64,000 nt of DNA, from assembly GCA_029237695.1 (NCBI GenBank), contig CM055265.1, positions 73,881,912 through 73,945,911 of the forward strand, read 5' to 3'. The translations under genes were made by a program, and so were the position numbers. Positions 1 to 46,100 of the stretch are shown one piece after another (position 1 is the stretch's first letter; the number at the start of each line of letters is the position of its first letter). Under the pieces are notes generated by a model. It ran no database searches. It was not told where the DNA came from and saw only the letters and a program-made list of their open reading frames with translations. The DNA comes from Conchocele bisecta (lineage: Eukaryota > Mollusca > Bivalvia > Lucinida > Thyasiridae).

Positions 1-1143
1 ATGCATGTATGAAATATCAAGGCGTTCCATGAAAGGAAACAGATGTTATAAGACATTTACCCAAACGTTAAGTTTATGAATGTGCTAAGTTTGTGACCTT
101 GACCTTGGGGTAAGGGGTGGTTCATGGATTTGCTATAGCATAATTGAGTATTATCAGGTGAATGGATGTATGAAATATCAAGGCATTCCATGAAAGGAAA
201 CAGATGTTATAAGACATTTACACCAACGTTAAGTTTATGAATGTGCTAAGTTTGTGACCTTGACCTTGGGGAAAGGGGTGGGAGGTGGGTCATGGATTTG
301 CTATAGTACGATAGAGTATCATCAGATGAATGCATGTATGAAATATGAAGGTATTCCCTGTAAATAAACAGAAGTTACACAACATTTACCCCAACGTTAA
401 GTTTATGAACATGCTAAGTTTGTGACATTGACCTTTGGGTAAGGGTTGGGTGGTGGGTTGTGGATTTGCTACAGCATGATAGAGGGTCATCTGAGGAATG
501 CATGTAGGAAATATTAAGGCGTTCCAGGAAAGGAAACAGATGTTATAAGACATTTACCCCAACGTTAAGTTTATGAATGTGCTAAGTTTGTGACCTTGAC
601 CTTGGGGTAAGGGATGGGCGGTGGCTCATGGATTTGCTATAGCTTGATAGAGTATCATCAGATGAATCCATGTATGAAATACAAAGGTGTTCCCTGTAAA
701 TATACAGAAGTTACACAATATTTACCCCCAACGTTAAATTTATGAACATGCTAAGTTTGTGACCTTGACCTTGGGGTAAGGGTTGGGTGGTGGATCGTGA
801 AATTGCTACAGTATGATAAAGGGTCATCAGATGAATGCATGTATGAAATATGAAGGCATTCCCTATACATAAACAGAAGTCACACAACATTTACCCCAAC
901 GTTAAGTTTATGAACATGCTAAGTTTGTGACCTTGACCTTGGGGTAAGGATTGGGTGGTGGGTCATGGATTTGCTACAGCATGGTAGCGGGTCATCTGAG
1001 GAATGCATGTATGAAATAACAAGGTGTTCCATGAAAGGACACAGAAGTTATAAGACATTTACCCCAACATTAAGTTTGTGGACGCCGACGACGCCGGGGG
1101 TATGCCATAAGCTCTTCTGCACTTCGTGCAGGCGAGCTAAAAA
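1..1143 (+). mobile_element. H-type element, tandem array with 3' hairpin (left-truncated by window)
   Basis: About seven copies of a roughly 170-bp unit, each with the cue TTTGTGACCTTGACCTT and CCCCAACGTTAAG. It closes with GAC/GCC-rich sequence at 1081-1100, a hairpin at 1110-1138 (AGCTC..TGCACTTCGTGCA..GAGCT) and five As. The same family, in the opposite orientation, is at about 42254-43147, where the 5' end is visible. No coding capacity; the 965-1147 frame is repeat. Confidence 0.75.
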
Positions 1144-1233
1144 TTAATAAATTTATCCTTAAATTGAAAATTTCTCACTCAAAGTATACTTTGCTAGATA
1201 AGTATACTTTGCCATGTTGGTGAAATAGGCTAC
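1141..1233. mobile_element. P1 MITE, partial copy
   Basis: Contains the P1 subterminal CTCAAAGTATACTTTGCTAG and the terminus GTTGGTGAAATAGGCTACAG. Only the right half remains, joined to the A run of the preceding H element. Confidence 0.75.
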
Positions 1234-1254
1234 AGATTGTATATGCGTAGGCTA

Positions 1255-35190
<33,936 letters not shown>

Positions 35191-35354
35191 TTCGTGAATT
35201 TAGCCTTAAGTTTGCTAAAATCTATGTTTTTAATTGGCTGACATGTTGTTGTTGTTGTTGTTGTTAGTCCTATTTTCTCCGGTTGTTGTTGTTGTTGGTG
35301 GTGTAAGTCGTGAGTTCCTGTCACTGACTTTTCGGACAACCTCTCCGCATCCAT
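35191..35354 (-). promoter_or_regulatory. CDK8 5' leader with CAA runs and an overlapping upstream frame
   Basis: An ATG at 35354 opens a frame (MDAERLSEKS, with a QQQQQ run and a TTTTTTT run) that passes over the CDK8 start in another frame and stays open through exon 1. Whether it lies in the transcript depends on the unmapped start site. Confidence 0.45.
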
Positions 35355-36230
35355 ATCAAAACTGTGAGAATATTATTTTGACACGCTTTGATTGACCTAG
35401 CTGTATCTGGCCTCTACATATATGGCAAGAAATCATGATACCACTTTCCATGATCAGATGATGGGCGTGTTTACAAACGTGTACGTGTACTATATATATA
35501 TATCTAGTATACTGGTACTACAACTATCTGCAATACAATTTCCCATAGTATCTTATAGATTAGAGTTTACACATTTGATTATAGATTGCACCATAGTTAT
35601 ATAATTGCTTTTAACATGTTATTTTTTTCTTCTAAAAATTTGCTTTTAATTAATGAATTTGATTTTAATTAATTAAAAGCACAATTAATTTGCTGAAATT
35701 AATTGTGATACTGTGGTGCTTTTAGTCAGTGTAACAAGTGAAATGAGAGGACTATCTATCTGTAAACAAGGTTATGGCCTTTAGTGTAAAGTCTGATAAC
35801 TGAAGTGTATGTATTTGAAGCTGATCGGTGTGAGTTATGGTTTTCATCTATTTAAACCAGTACATTTGTAAATATACACCACTATAATTCAACATTTCAA
35901 CCAACATAATGCTCAGTAAACCATATATGGCAAGAAATACAAACCATGTGAAGAACTATTAAGTAAACACAAGTTTCAGGTATGTACATCATTACAATTT
36001 ATCACATTTATTTGCTGTTCTTCATAAAATAGAATGGAAAAAAAAAGAGAATATTGATCACTTCAAAAATAAACTTTTTGTTCAATGTTTAGAGGGGACA
36101 GTTTCACCAGTATAAATACACAAGTCTTGATGGTCACTTTGAACCTTCCAGCTACCATCCTCTGGGCATCCTGATGACATATCCTTTTATCCACAGCATC
36201 AAACATCAGGAGACTGATAAACCATGCACA

Positions 36231-36362
36231 GATCGAGACCCTTGTAGAACGGTTTAGTACTATTATTAAACCACGTGTTTATATGGATGCGTCCAGCGAT
36301 CGAGACCCTTGTAGAACGGTTTAGTACTATTATTAAACCACGTGTTTATATGGATGCGTCCA
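36231..36362. repeat. Exact 67-bp tandem duplication
   Basis: GATCGAGACCCTTGTAGAAC begins at 36231 and again at 36298; the copies are identical through GGATGCGTCCA. Confidence 0.95.
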
Positions 36363-36415
36363 TATACAGTTGGTCACGACCAACAGTATGAATAGTACTA
36401 TGTATATGTTGTATA

Positions 36416-36645
36416 CAGAGCTCCAGATAAGCTGCGTATTTGCTTAAATACCCAATTAAAATTGCCAAAACACCCAATTGATATCAGAAGTAGCGAGTAT
36501 CAAAAAGCAATACAAAATTTGTGGTACCATTATCATTCTGCAGAAAATAATAAACAGACCACAAATATAGCATATTTTTCTTATTTTCCATGAAAACACA
36601 TCTTAGTATTACATTAGAATTGTCTCCAATGAGACAATAATTCCT
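36416..36645. mobile_element. P2a MITE, truncated
   Basis: CAGAGCTCCAGATAAGCTGC through AATTGTCTCCAATGAGACAA; the right half is missing. Confidence 0.75.
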
Positions 36646-37111
36646 TCACTTGAGCCATGTGTATACATGTGTGCCCCTGTAGACCATTGCAGTACTATGT
36701 ATATATAGTACTATATGTAGATGCTGTATATTATTGTGTAACCCTGTGTACCCCGTAGAACAGCTAGTGTACTGTCCCAGTAATTGTCACTGTATACAGT
36801 TGTAGTAATACTTTGAATGCACGTAGACTAGTACACAAACACGTCCATCAGGGAAAGTGGTATTCGGCTTATATTTAAGGGTGGTAATTATGGGAAAGTG
36901 GTATGATTTCTTGCCATATCTATGCTTTATCGTGACTCCGACTTTTCCCGAACATTACCGGAAATCATCACCGGATGGCACGAAAAATAAGCGTGCGAAT
37001 ATCAGAATAACAACAACAACAACTACAAACAGAATCGTTATCGTTTTACCACGTTTTCGCCTACTGTTATAGAACTGTTTTCAATATAGTACAAAGAAAA
37101 CAACCATCATT

Positions 37112-37162
37112 ATGTCTAAGCATGACAAAACAGAAGACATTTCGAAAAGATCAATGAGGAAG
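37112..37162 (+). CDS. RPUSD2: RPUSD2 coding exon 1
   Basis: Seventeen codons, MSKHDKTEDI to RSMRK, ending at donor GTATGA in phase 0, which fits exon 2. This ATG is my choice because the basic run continues smoothly into RRRYVHQ; an upstream non-coding exon is possible. Confidence 0.72.
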
Positions 37163-40100
37163 GTATGACGAATGAGCATCCATGCTAAAAAAACAGTTCG
37201 TCCCGAAATCGTATCGCCCCAAGCCGTGTTCGGCCTTGTTACATTTAATATACTGATATTAAACCTGTTCAGCAACCCTGACGCTTTGTTTCTGAACGAC
37301 ATTGCTCGCTTAATTTGCCCGCGACTTATTATATGCTAAATGTAGGCTGACAATAAGTTTGGGTGCTCAGGTCATTAATTTGTTCATTTGTGTTCCAGCG
37401 CAGAAGATATGTCCATCAATCTCGACGACAACAAAAGCCTGTGAAAGAGGACAGTGATTTTTTTGGCGTAGATATGGATGCAACCGAGTACTACTTTGAT
37501 AATGGTAAGCATCAATGGTGCTGCACTTTGCGCCAGAGTAAAATGTTTCATGTCAAAATAGACGCCAGATTCCTGACAAATTCACATTCAGCTACATGCA
37601 GAAGATATTGCGTAAACACGTTTTCATCTAGTAAACAGCGCAAGAAATTTGCGCTGGTTACTAGATGAAAAATGCTTTTATGCGATGCCTCTAAGTAGAG
37701 CTAAGTGTCATCTTGTTATGAAATCGGTGCATTTTTCGACATGACATATTTTAGGACGACGCGGAGTGCAGCACCAGTGAGCATGGAAGGCAAGTATACA
37801 AAGAATGTAATTACATCCCTTGTCATATCCAGAGCTCCAGATAAGTTTTTTATCTAAAGAGTATTATACCCCCATGTTTCAAATTCAATGCATATTTACA
37901 TTTCCAAATGTAATATTGATTTTCTTCCTTATTAAATTGGGAACAAATGATAAAAAATAAAACAAATTTAAACACTGTTTGCCTTTTGCAGCTCAACTAA
38001 GTGAATTCTCAACTTTATTACAGTATTTTCACTACTCAATATGCGTATTTTCACATTGCTGTGACTATTTTGTCCTCCCACTTTTGCTAATCAATGCATA
38101 TTCTGCTACAATAACTGCATACAATACACCAATATGAACCTTATCTGGAGCTCTGCATATCATGTTTATCAGGCAAGGCTAGGAAACGCATAGGAATTGC
38201 TACAGTTTCCTAGCCGAGCCTGATAAACTTGATATCAAAAGACACTAGCCTGGTATTCTATTTAGCAGGTAACATTTTATGCTTGAAAATGGCACAGATG
38301 ATGTTGTTATCTATGGACAGAACGCAGACTTGTTTACGTTGCTTCGATAACGTCACGTGACATCATCCGACCAATGAAACATCAGTTTTCACTTCGTTAT
38401 AACCCGGATGTTTGTAGCAGGTCAGTCCGTACATATTTGGTCAATACAGGGCATTTTACCTGATAAAAATTATGTCAAGGGGTATATAGTTTCGTATTCG
38501 TTTGCCAGTCCATCTGTCTGTCCGTAAGATTTTGTTTGCTGGCTCAGGCAGTGGCACATTTATATTTAACCATAACAAATTGCGAACACTATGGTAAGAG
38601 CCAAATTTTTCAAGTTCCTAAGCCCAAAAAGTTCTTATTGGGAATGCTTATTTGAGAATGGTAGGTGGTGGTGGCGTGGGGTGGGGTGGTGGAATGAAGC
38701 CGGATATAAACCCGAATATTGGTGTCACGGTACGGATCTAGTAACTCAGGGGAGAAGATATGTGTCTGTGCAACCGCCTTGTAAGCGGGAGGTGCCAGGT
38801 TCGACTCCCGGGTCGGGTGCATATTTTTCTCTTCCTGTTGCAATGGTAAAAACTGAACACTGAGCTTCGTATTTTCTCAGGTATGAGGAAGGTATACCCT
38901 TACAGCTACACATTTTCCGCCTATGTGAAGGGACGCTGGATGGGTAGAACCATCCTGGATGTGTTTGCGACTGAGTTCAAGTCAGAAGAAAAGCAAGTAC
39001 ATGTGAGTATGTAAATTTGTGAACCATGGAGCACGAAGGTGAGAGATTCTCACATTTTTGTGAAAACATAAACACATACAGAACTAACTAATGAATCGAT
39101 TCTCTCAGACATTTAGTCAAAATCAACTCAAATGGCTTTGTGTATGTCTGTCCAATTTACAGCTATACTAATCCATGTACAAAAACTGTATACTAATAAC
39201 CTCTAGTATTTAAACTGGATACACAAGAACCACATTCTTTGTATTTTGGAAGGGTGTTTACAGTAATTGGTCTCTAATGATGATCAGGGCTCCAAATAAG
39301 GAATTAGTAATTGAGTATTGTTACTCCATCATTTCTGAAGCAATTGGGTATTTCAAAATTTAATTGGGTAAAATAAAATCACACTGCTGTTTATACATCA
39401 ACAGACACAATTATTGCTTCTAAATGAAAACATGTCTTGGCATTTCATTAGAATTGTCTCCTTGGAAATAAGAAAAATATGCTATATTTGTGGTCTGTTT
39501 ATTGTTTTCTGCAGCATGATAAAGGTACCACCAATTTTTTAGCTCGACTATTCGAAGAATAAGTAGAGCTTATGTTGTCACCCCGGCGTCGGCGTCACCG
39601 TCACGCCTTGGTTAAGGTTTTTACTCAAGCTTGTATATGGAATACTCCTGGGCCTACAGCAACCATACTTGGAAAACCACGCACCTACGTCCAAGGTCAA
39701 GGTCACTGTTGAAGGTCAAAGGTCAAACCTATTGAAATTCCCTTCCGCTCTATATCTTCTACACCGATGCATGGATTATCAAATGGCTTGGCACAAATGT
39801 TTCTCATAATGAGAAGGTGTGTCGCGATCAATAACCACGCACCTACGTCCAAGGTCAAGGTCACAGTTGAAGGTCAAAGGTCAAACCTATTGAAATTCCC
39901 TTCCGCTCTATATCTTCTACACCGATGCATGGATTATCAAATTGCTAACCACGCACCTACGTCCAAGGTCACAGTTGAAGGTCAAAGGTCAAACCTATTG
40001 AAATTCCCTTCCGCTCTATATCTTCTACACCGATGCATGGATTATCAAATGGCTTGGCACAAATGTTTCTCATGATGAGAAGGTGTGTCGCAATCAATAA

Positions 40101-43100
40101 CCACGCACCTACATCCAAGGTCAAGGTCACAGTTGAAGGTCAAAGGTCAAAAATATTGAAATTCCCAAATGGCTTGGCACAAATGTTTCTCACGATGAGA
40201 AGGTGTGTCGCGATCAATAACCACGCACCTACATCCGAGGTCAAGGTCACTGTTGAAGGTCAAAGGTTAAACCTATTGAAATTCCCTTCCGCTCTATGTC
40301 TTCTACACCGATGCATGGATTATCAAATGGCTTAGCACAAATGTTTCTCATGATGAGAAGGTGTGTCGCGATCAATAACCACGCACCTACGTCCAAGGTC
40401 AAGGTCACAGTTGAAGGTCAAAGGTCAAACCTATTGAAATTCCCTTCTGCTCTATATCTTCTACACTGATGCATTGATTATCAAATTGCTAACCATGCAC
40501 CTACGTCCAAGGTCACAGTTGAAGGTCAAAGGTCAAACCTATTGAAATTCCCTTCCGCTCTATATCTTCTACACCGATGCATGGATTATCAAATGCCTTG
40601 GCACAAATGTTTCTCAGGATGAGAAGGTGTGTCTCGATCAATAACCACGCTACGTCCAAGGTCAAGGTCATAGTTGAAGGTCAAAGGTCAAACCTATTGA
40701 AATTCCCTTCCGCTCTATATCTTCTACACCGATGCATGGATTATCACACTATGCCCAGGGTCAAGGTCACAGACTTGATGCGTTTGAAACCTTAACGCTC
40801 GGCTAAATGGCTTATAATCAAAAATGCCTCGTTTTCTTTGGCTGCCAGTGGGGGTATTCGTGTGCCGACAGGCCATATTTCTAGTTTCCCTTGGTTAATG
40901 TTTTTAGTCGACCTTAGTTAAGGTTTTTATGCAGGCCGCAGCCACCTTCTTTGTCAAGCTATGTGTACATCGACAACCCTTGTAGTCGAGCTATGCTGTT
41001 CTCCTACAGCTCTTGTTATTGCATTTTGATACTCGCTAGTTCTGATTTCAATTGGGTTTTTAGCAATTTTAATTGGGTATTTACGCAAATACGCAGCTTA
41101 ACTGGAGCTCTGGTGTTTACAGTAATTGGTCTCTAATGATGATGTTCGGATATGTTGTTGATTACAATGCAAACACAGACAAACATGTCATCAAATACCG
41201 TGTTTCTGAATTACAGTGGAACATCTGCAAACCAGACACCCTGCCCAGGGTGTCTCAGAGCTCCAGATAAGCTGCGTATTTGCGTAAATACCCAATTAAA
41301 ATTGCCAAAAACCCAATTGAAATCAGAAGTAACAAGCATCAAAAAGCAATAACAAATTAGTGGTACCTTTATCATGCTACAGAAAACAATAACCAGACCA
41401 CAAATATAGCATATTTTTATTATTTTCCATGAAAACACATCTTGGTATTTCATTAGAATTGTCTCCAAGGAGACAATTCTAATGAAATGCCAAGACATGT
41501 TTTCATTTTGAAGCAAACTATTAAATAATTGCTGTCTGTTGATGTGTAAACAGTAGTGTGATTTTATTTTACCCAATTAAAATATTGAAATACCCAATTG
41601 CTTCAGATATGATGGACTGAAAATACTCAATTACTAATTCCTTATCTGGAGCCGTGGTGTCTGGTTTGCAGAGGTTCACACACAAATATTCCACAATATT
41701 CATTTAATTTCATGTTTCAGATTCATAATTACTCGTGTTACAAATATCAGTCTGAATCCAGCACACATTCTTGTAATACATGTACTTGGTGTAAGCTGTA
41801 GTAGAGCGAATAATCAATCCACACACATGAGACAAGCCGTGTGATTTTGTACCTAAGAAGATGTGCGATTTTTCATGAAAAATACTTACAGAAACGGTGA
41901 TAATTTCTATAAATGACGTCGAAATTTGAGGAAATTCTGTTCCGCATTTGCTATGATTATTTCGACAACTTTGAAACTCGCGTAAACATTTTTCTTGAAA
42001 TATCGCACATCTTAAGGTACAAAATCACATGGCTTGTCTCTTATTTCCCCACCATCTGGATGTTAATGTTGGTTTGTCTGTCCCAGGAGAAAAATATCAA
42101 GAATGGCCTGCTTACCGTGAATGGCAACAAGGTTTCTCCCGACTTTATATTGGGCAATAATCACCTTCTGGAGAACAGTGTGCACAGGTAAGGCTTAAAA
42201 CATGGACATTACCCCTTTCAACTCTAAATAACTGGAATGGACTGTGATATGTTAATGGTCAAGGTCACAGTCTTAGTGCAATCATAAACTAAATGTTGGG
42301 GGAAATTTGTTATAATTTCTGTTTCCTTTCACCAAACGTTTTGATATTTCACACATGCCTTTATCTAATGATTATCTATTATGCTGTGACAGATCCACGA
42401 AACTCGGACCCCCGCTAACGGCAATGTCACAGTCTTACTGCTTTCATAAACTTAGCGTTGGGGGAAATTCGTTATAATTTATTTTTCCTTTCACCAAACG
42501 TTTTGATATTTCACACATGCCTTTATCTAATGATTATCTATTATACTGTGACAAATCCACGACACTCAGACCCCACTAACGACAAGGTCACAGTCTTACT
42601 GCTTTCATAAACTTAACGTTGGGGGGTGGGGATTCGTTATTACTTCTGTTTCCTTTCACCAAACGTTTTGATATTTCACACATGCCTTTATCTAATGATT
42701 ATCTATTATGCTGTGACAAATCCACGACACTCAGACCCCCGCTAACCCCAAGGTCACAGTCTTACTGCTTTCATAAACTTAACTTTGGGGGGTAATTTGT
42801 TATAATTTCATTTAACCAAATGTTTTTATATTTCACACATGTCTTTCTCTAATGATTATCCATCATGCTGTGACAAATCCACGACCCTCTGAGCCCTGCT
42901 AACTCCAAGGTCACGGTCACAGTCTTAGTGCTTTCATACACTTTACGCTGGGGAAATTTGTTATATGTTCTGTCAAATCCATGACCCTCAGACCTCCACT
43001 AACCCCAATGTCAAGGTCACAATCTTTTGCAAACTTAACATTTGGGGAAATTTCGTTTAATTTCTATTTCCTTTACACACAGCTTCATGATATTCGTTAA

Positions 43101-46100
43101 ACTAAAGCACAAACAGGCGCTCTTCGTTGTCTTCTGACACCTCTTGTTATACCAATCCAATCATTACAAAATGATTTTCAAACTACATGTAGTCTATTTA
43201 TAAAAAGGGGGTGTTTTTTTTTAAAATATGAAAATTGCTTGCAAAAAGTGCAGATACTGATGAGACGGCTCTTAACTGTTTGCAAACATCACAAAAGAGG
43301 TCTGTAGTGTTGAAATCAAATTAATATTTGTGGTATGTTTTTTTTCACCTATGATCATTTCACAAACATTTACCTTGTCTCACACGAGTGTCGGAATTCT
43401 TGTGCCTTTCCTAGTCTTGCTAGGAATGGGCCGTGGCCTAGCGGATATGGCATTGGACTTCAATACCGGACTTTGTGATTTCAGTCCTCTCCATATGCGT
43501 GAAAAATACTTTCATAGTATTTCCATCCCACTGGTCTGTCGGACGAGACTAACTTTGGTCCCGCCTCTATATGACCTTAGCTGTTGCTGGGACGTTAAAC
43601 CCATTCACTTTCCTAACCTTGCCTGATGAACTTAATGTCAAAATACACTAGCCTGGTATTCTCCATAGCATTTATCTTGACCCTTGCAATGCTGAATTAA
43701 TTTGTGCACGTCTGCTGAATATTTTTTATTTTCAATTTTTCTCATCAAAAACTTGGTTTGGCAGCACTTTAGAATCATTTCCAATGGAACTGATTCTAAA
43801 TTGCTGCCAAACCATGTTTTTACTGAGAGAAAAGACAAAATATGAATTAACAGCAGACGACTATTTTCGGTTCCCACATTCTAAGGGTTAAACTCTGTGG
43901 AATACATTTGCCCATGATCATTTGACAAAACATTACCTTGCCTTATGCGAGCCTTGCACTTTCTATGTCGTTGCTAGTCTTGTCTGATGAACTTAATGGT
44001 GGCTGTGACTGGAATTATGGGGCTTATGGGATTTGTGACCAGTGTATAGCTCCTGATCAAACTGCACACTCCTGTAGCCTGATAATGATCTGTATTGCTT
44101 GTTAGAAGCATGGCGGCCGTTTAATTGATGGCTCATCTGGATCTACACTGGTCGCAAAAGCTACAAGCCACAGCCATCATTCTCTAAATGGTTTAATCTG
44201 CTGTGTGGTATACTGTTATCTATGGTCATTTCTAGAGGCTTAACGATTCACTGAACATTCACAGACGATGCGATTTACGATGCGTGACACTGATATTCGA
44301 TTCAGTACGGTTTTCACAATTCATTGCTTTGGAATACCAAATTACGCTATAAAAAATAGACATTTTTGTCGGGTACACTGTACGAATAGTAAAATTAAAT
44401 TATGGGGAACAATATACACAAACCAGTCAAACGGTCTGGAACTCTTTACGTTCGGTTTTATGCATTATGTCGCGTATATGGACCATTGAAAATGTATTTT
44501 ATGAAAGAGGTGCTAGTATCGCGAAATGAATCGTATTGCGTCCCAATTATCATGATAGACATCGTATCTTGAGGTATGCGTATTGTTACACCGCTTGTCA
44601 TTTTACACACCCTGACCATGTTACAGGCATGAGAACCCTGTACTGGCGACCCCCATCGAGGTGATCGCGGACACCGCAGACGTGCTGGTGGTGAACAAGC
44701 CGGCGTCCATCCCGTGCCACCCGTGTGGCCGCTACAAATACAACTCCCTCACCAGCATCCTGCACAAGGAGTACGGATACGCCAACCTCCGGAGTAAGGA
44801 TTACTCTGGGGCCCGTTTCGCTAAATTTCGTACGACTAAAATGTTCGTAAGTGGAAAATTATGATAGTCTGTGAACTTCAGTTTAACAATGTTTTCTTGT
44901 AAACAATTATTGGATTTTCATTTATTGAGCATAGGCTGCATATGCAGCCTATGCTCAATAAATGTAAATCCATCAATTGAACTTTCCAGACGATCCTTAA
45001 TTTGCATTTACGAACATTTTAGTCGTACAAAGTTTTGTGAAACGGGCCCCTGTTTCTTACCCATCTGTTGGCCAAGACCAATATTTACGGTAGGGTTGGG
45101 ACTGACTGGGATTCCCCCATCTCGGTCCCAACCTTGCAATTGATTATTTTTCTCACACAATGCCTGGAATGTGGTAAAATGCAAAAACACAACAACAATG
45201 TTATGCACTGGAAAATCAACTTTATTTACACAGTGAATATATCGTCTTGTCATTACTTACATTACTTACGTAACGTTCTTTTCGTTACCATGACCTGAGA
45301 CTGGGATTTCCTCTAATGTTACGTTAACAACATTGTAAAGTTCAATTATTTTTTTCGCATTTCGACCCTTAACATTCCAATCCCAGCACACACACAAACA
45401 ACACACAAAATGACAACCTTCTTCACTTTATTTGAAGGCCATTGACCTGGGATTGTGGAACATTTGACATGAGAAAACCTAACGACCGTCTGAGATTGTT
45501 GAATTATAGGCCATAAAAAAATGTACTTTGGTTCTCAGATATCGCCGCGTCTGTATAATCCCTGTGTGTCTGTATAATCCCTGCGCGTCTGTATAATCCC
45601 TGCGCGTCTGTATAATCCCTGCGCATCTGTATAATCCCTGCGCGTCTGTATAATCCCTGCGCATCTGTATAATCCCTGCACGTCTGTATAATCCCTGCGC
45701 GTCTGTATAATCCCTGCGCGTCTGTATAATCCCTGCGCGTCTGTATAATCCCTGCGCGTCTGTATAATCCCTGCGCGTCTGTATAATCCCTGCGCGTCTG
45801 TATAATCCCTGCGCGTCTGTATAATCCCTGCGGCATCTGTATAAATCCTGCACATCTGTATAATCCCTGCCACGTCTGTATAATCCCTGCGTCTGTACAA
45901 TCCCTGCCCACATCCCTGTATAATCCCTGCACATCTGTATAATCCCTGCGCTCGTCTTCCCCTGCACTCTGTATAATCACTGCCGTCTGGATCAATCCCT
46001 GCGGTCTGTATAATCTGCGCGTTGTATTAATCCCTTGCGGTCTGTATAATCCTGCGGGTCTGTATAACCCTGCGCGTCTTGATAATTCCCTCCCCGCGTA

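Larger units (their letters stand above)
35355..37111. promoter_or_regulatory. Intergenic region between CDK8 and RPUSD2, divergent promoters
   Basis: Only DNA between two divergent start codons, so both promoters should lie here. It holds an AT-rich inverted repeat (35640-35725, TTAATTAAAAGC / GCTTTTAATTAAT), an exact 67-bp tandem duplication at 36231-36362, and a truncated P2a MITE at 36416-36645. I see no clear TATA box at a position I could defend. The 71-codon frame at 36857 is not supported. Confidence 0.55.

Noticed and set aside
38730..38825. tRNA-Thr gene
   Set aside because: Anticodon and T arms are suggestive, but the acceptor stem does not pair and the T stem has a mismatch; more likely a SINE head.
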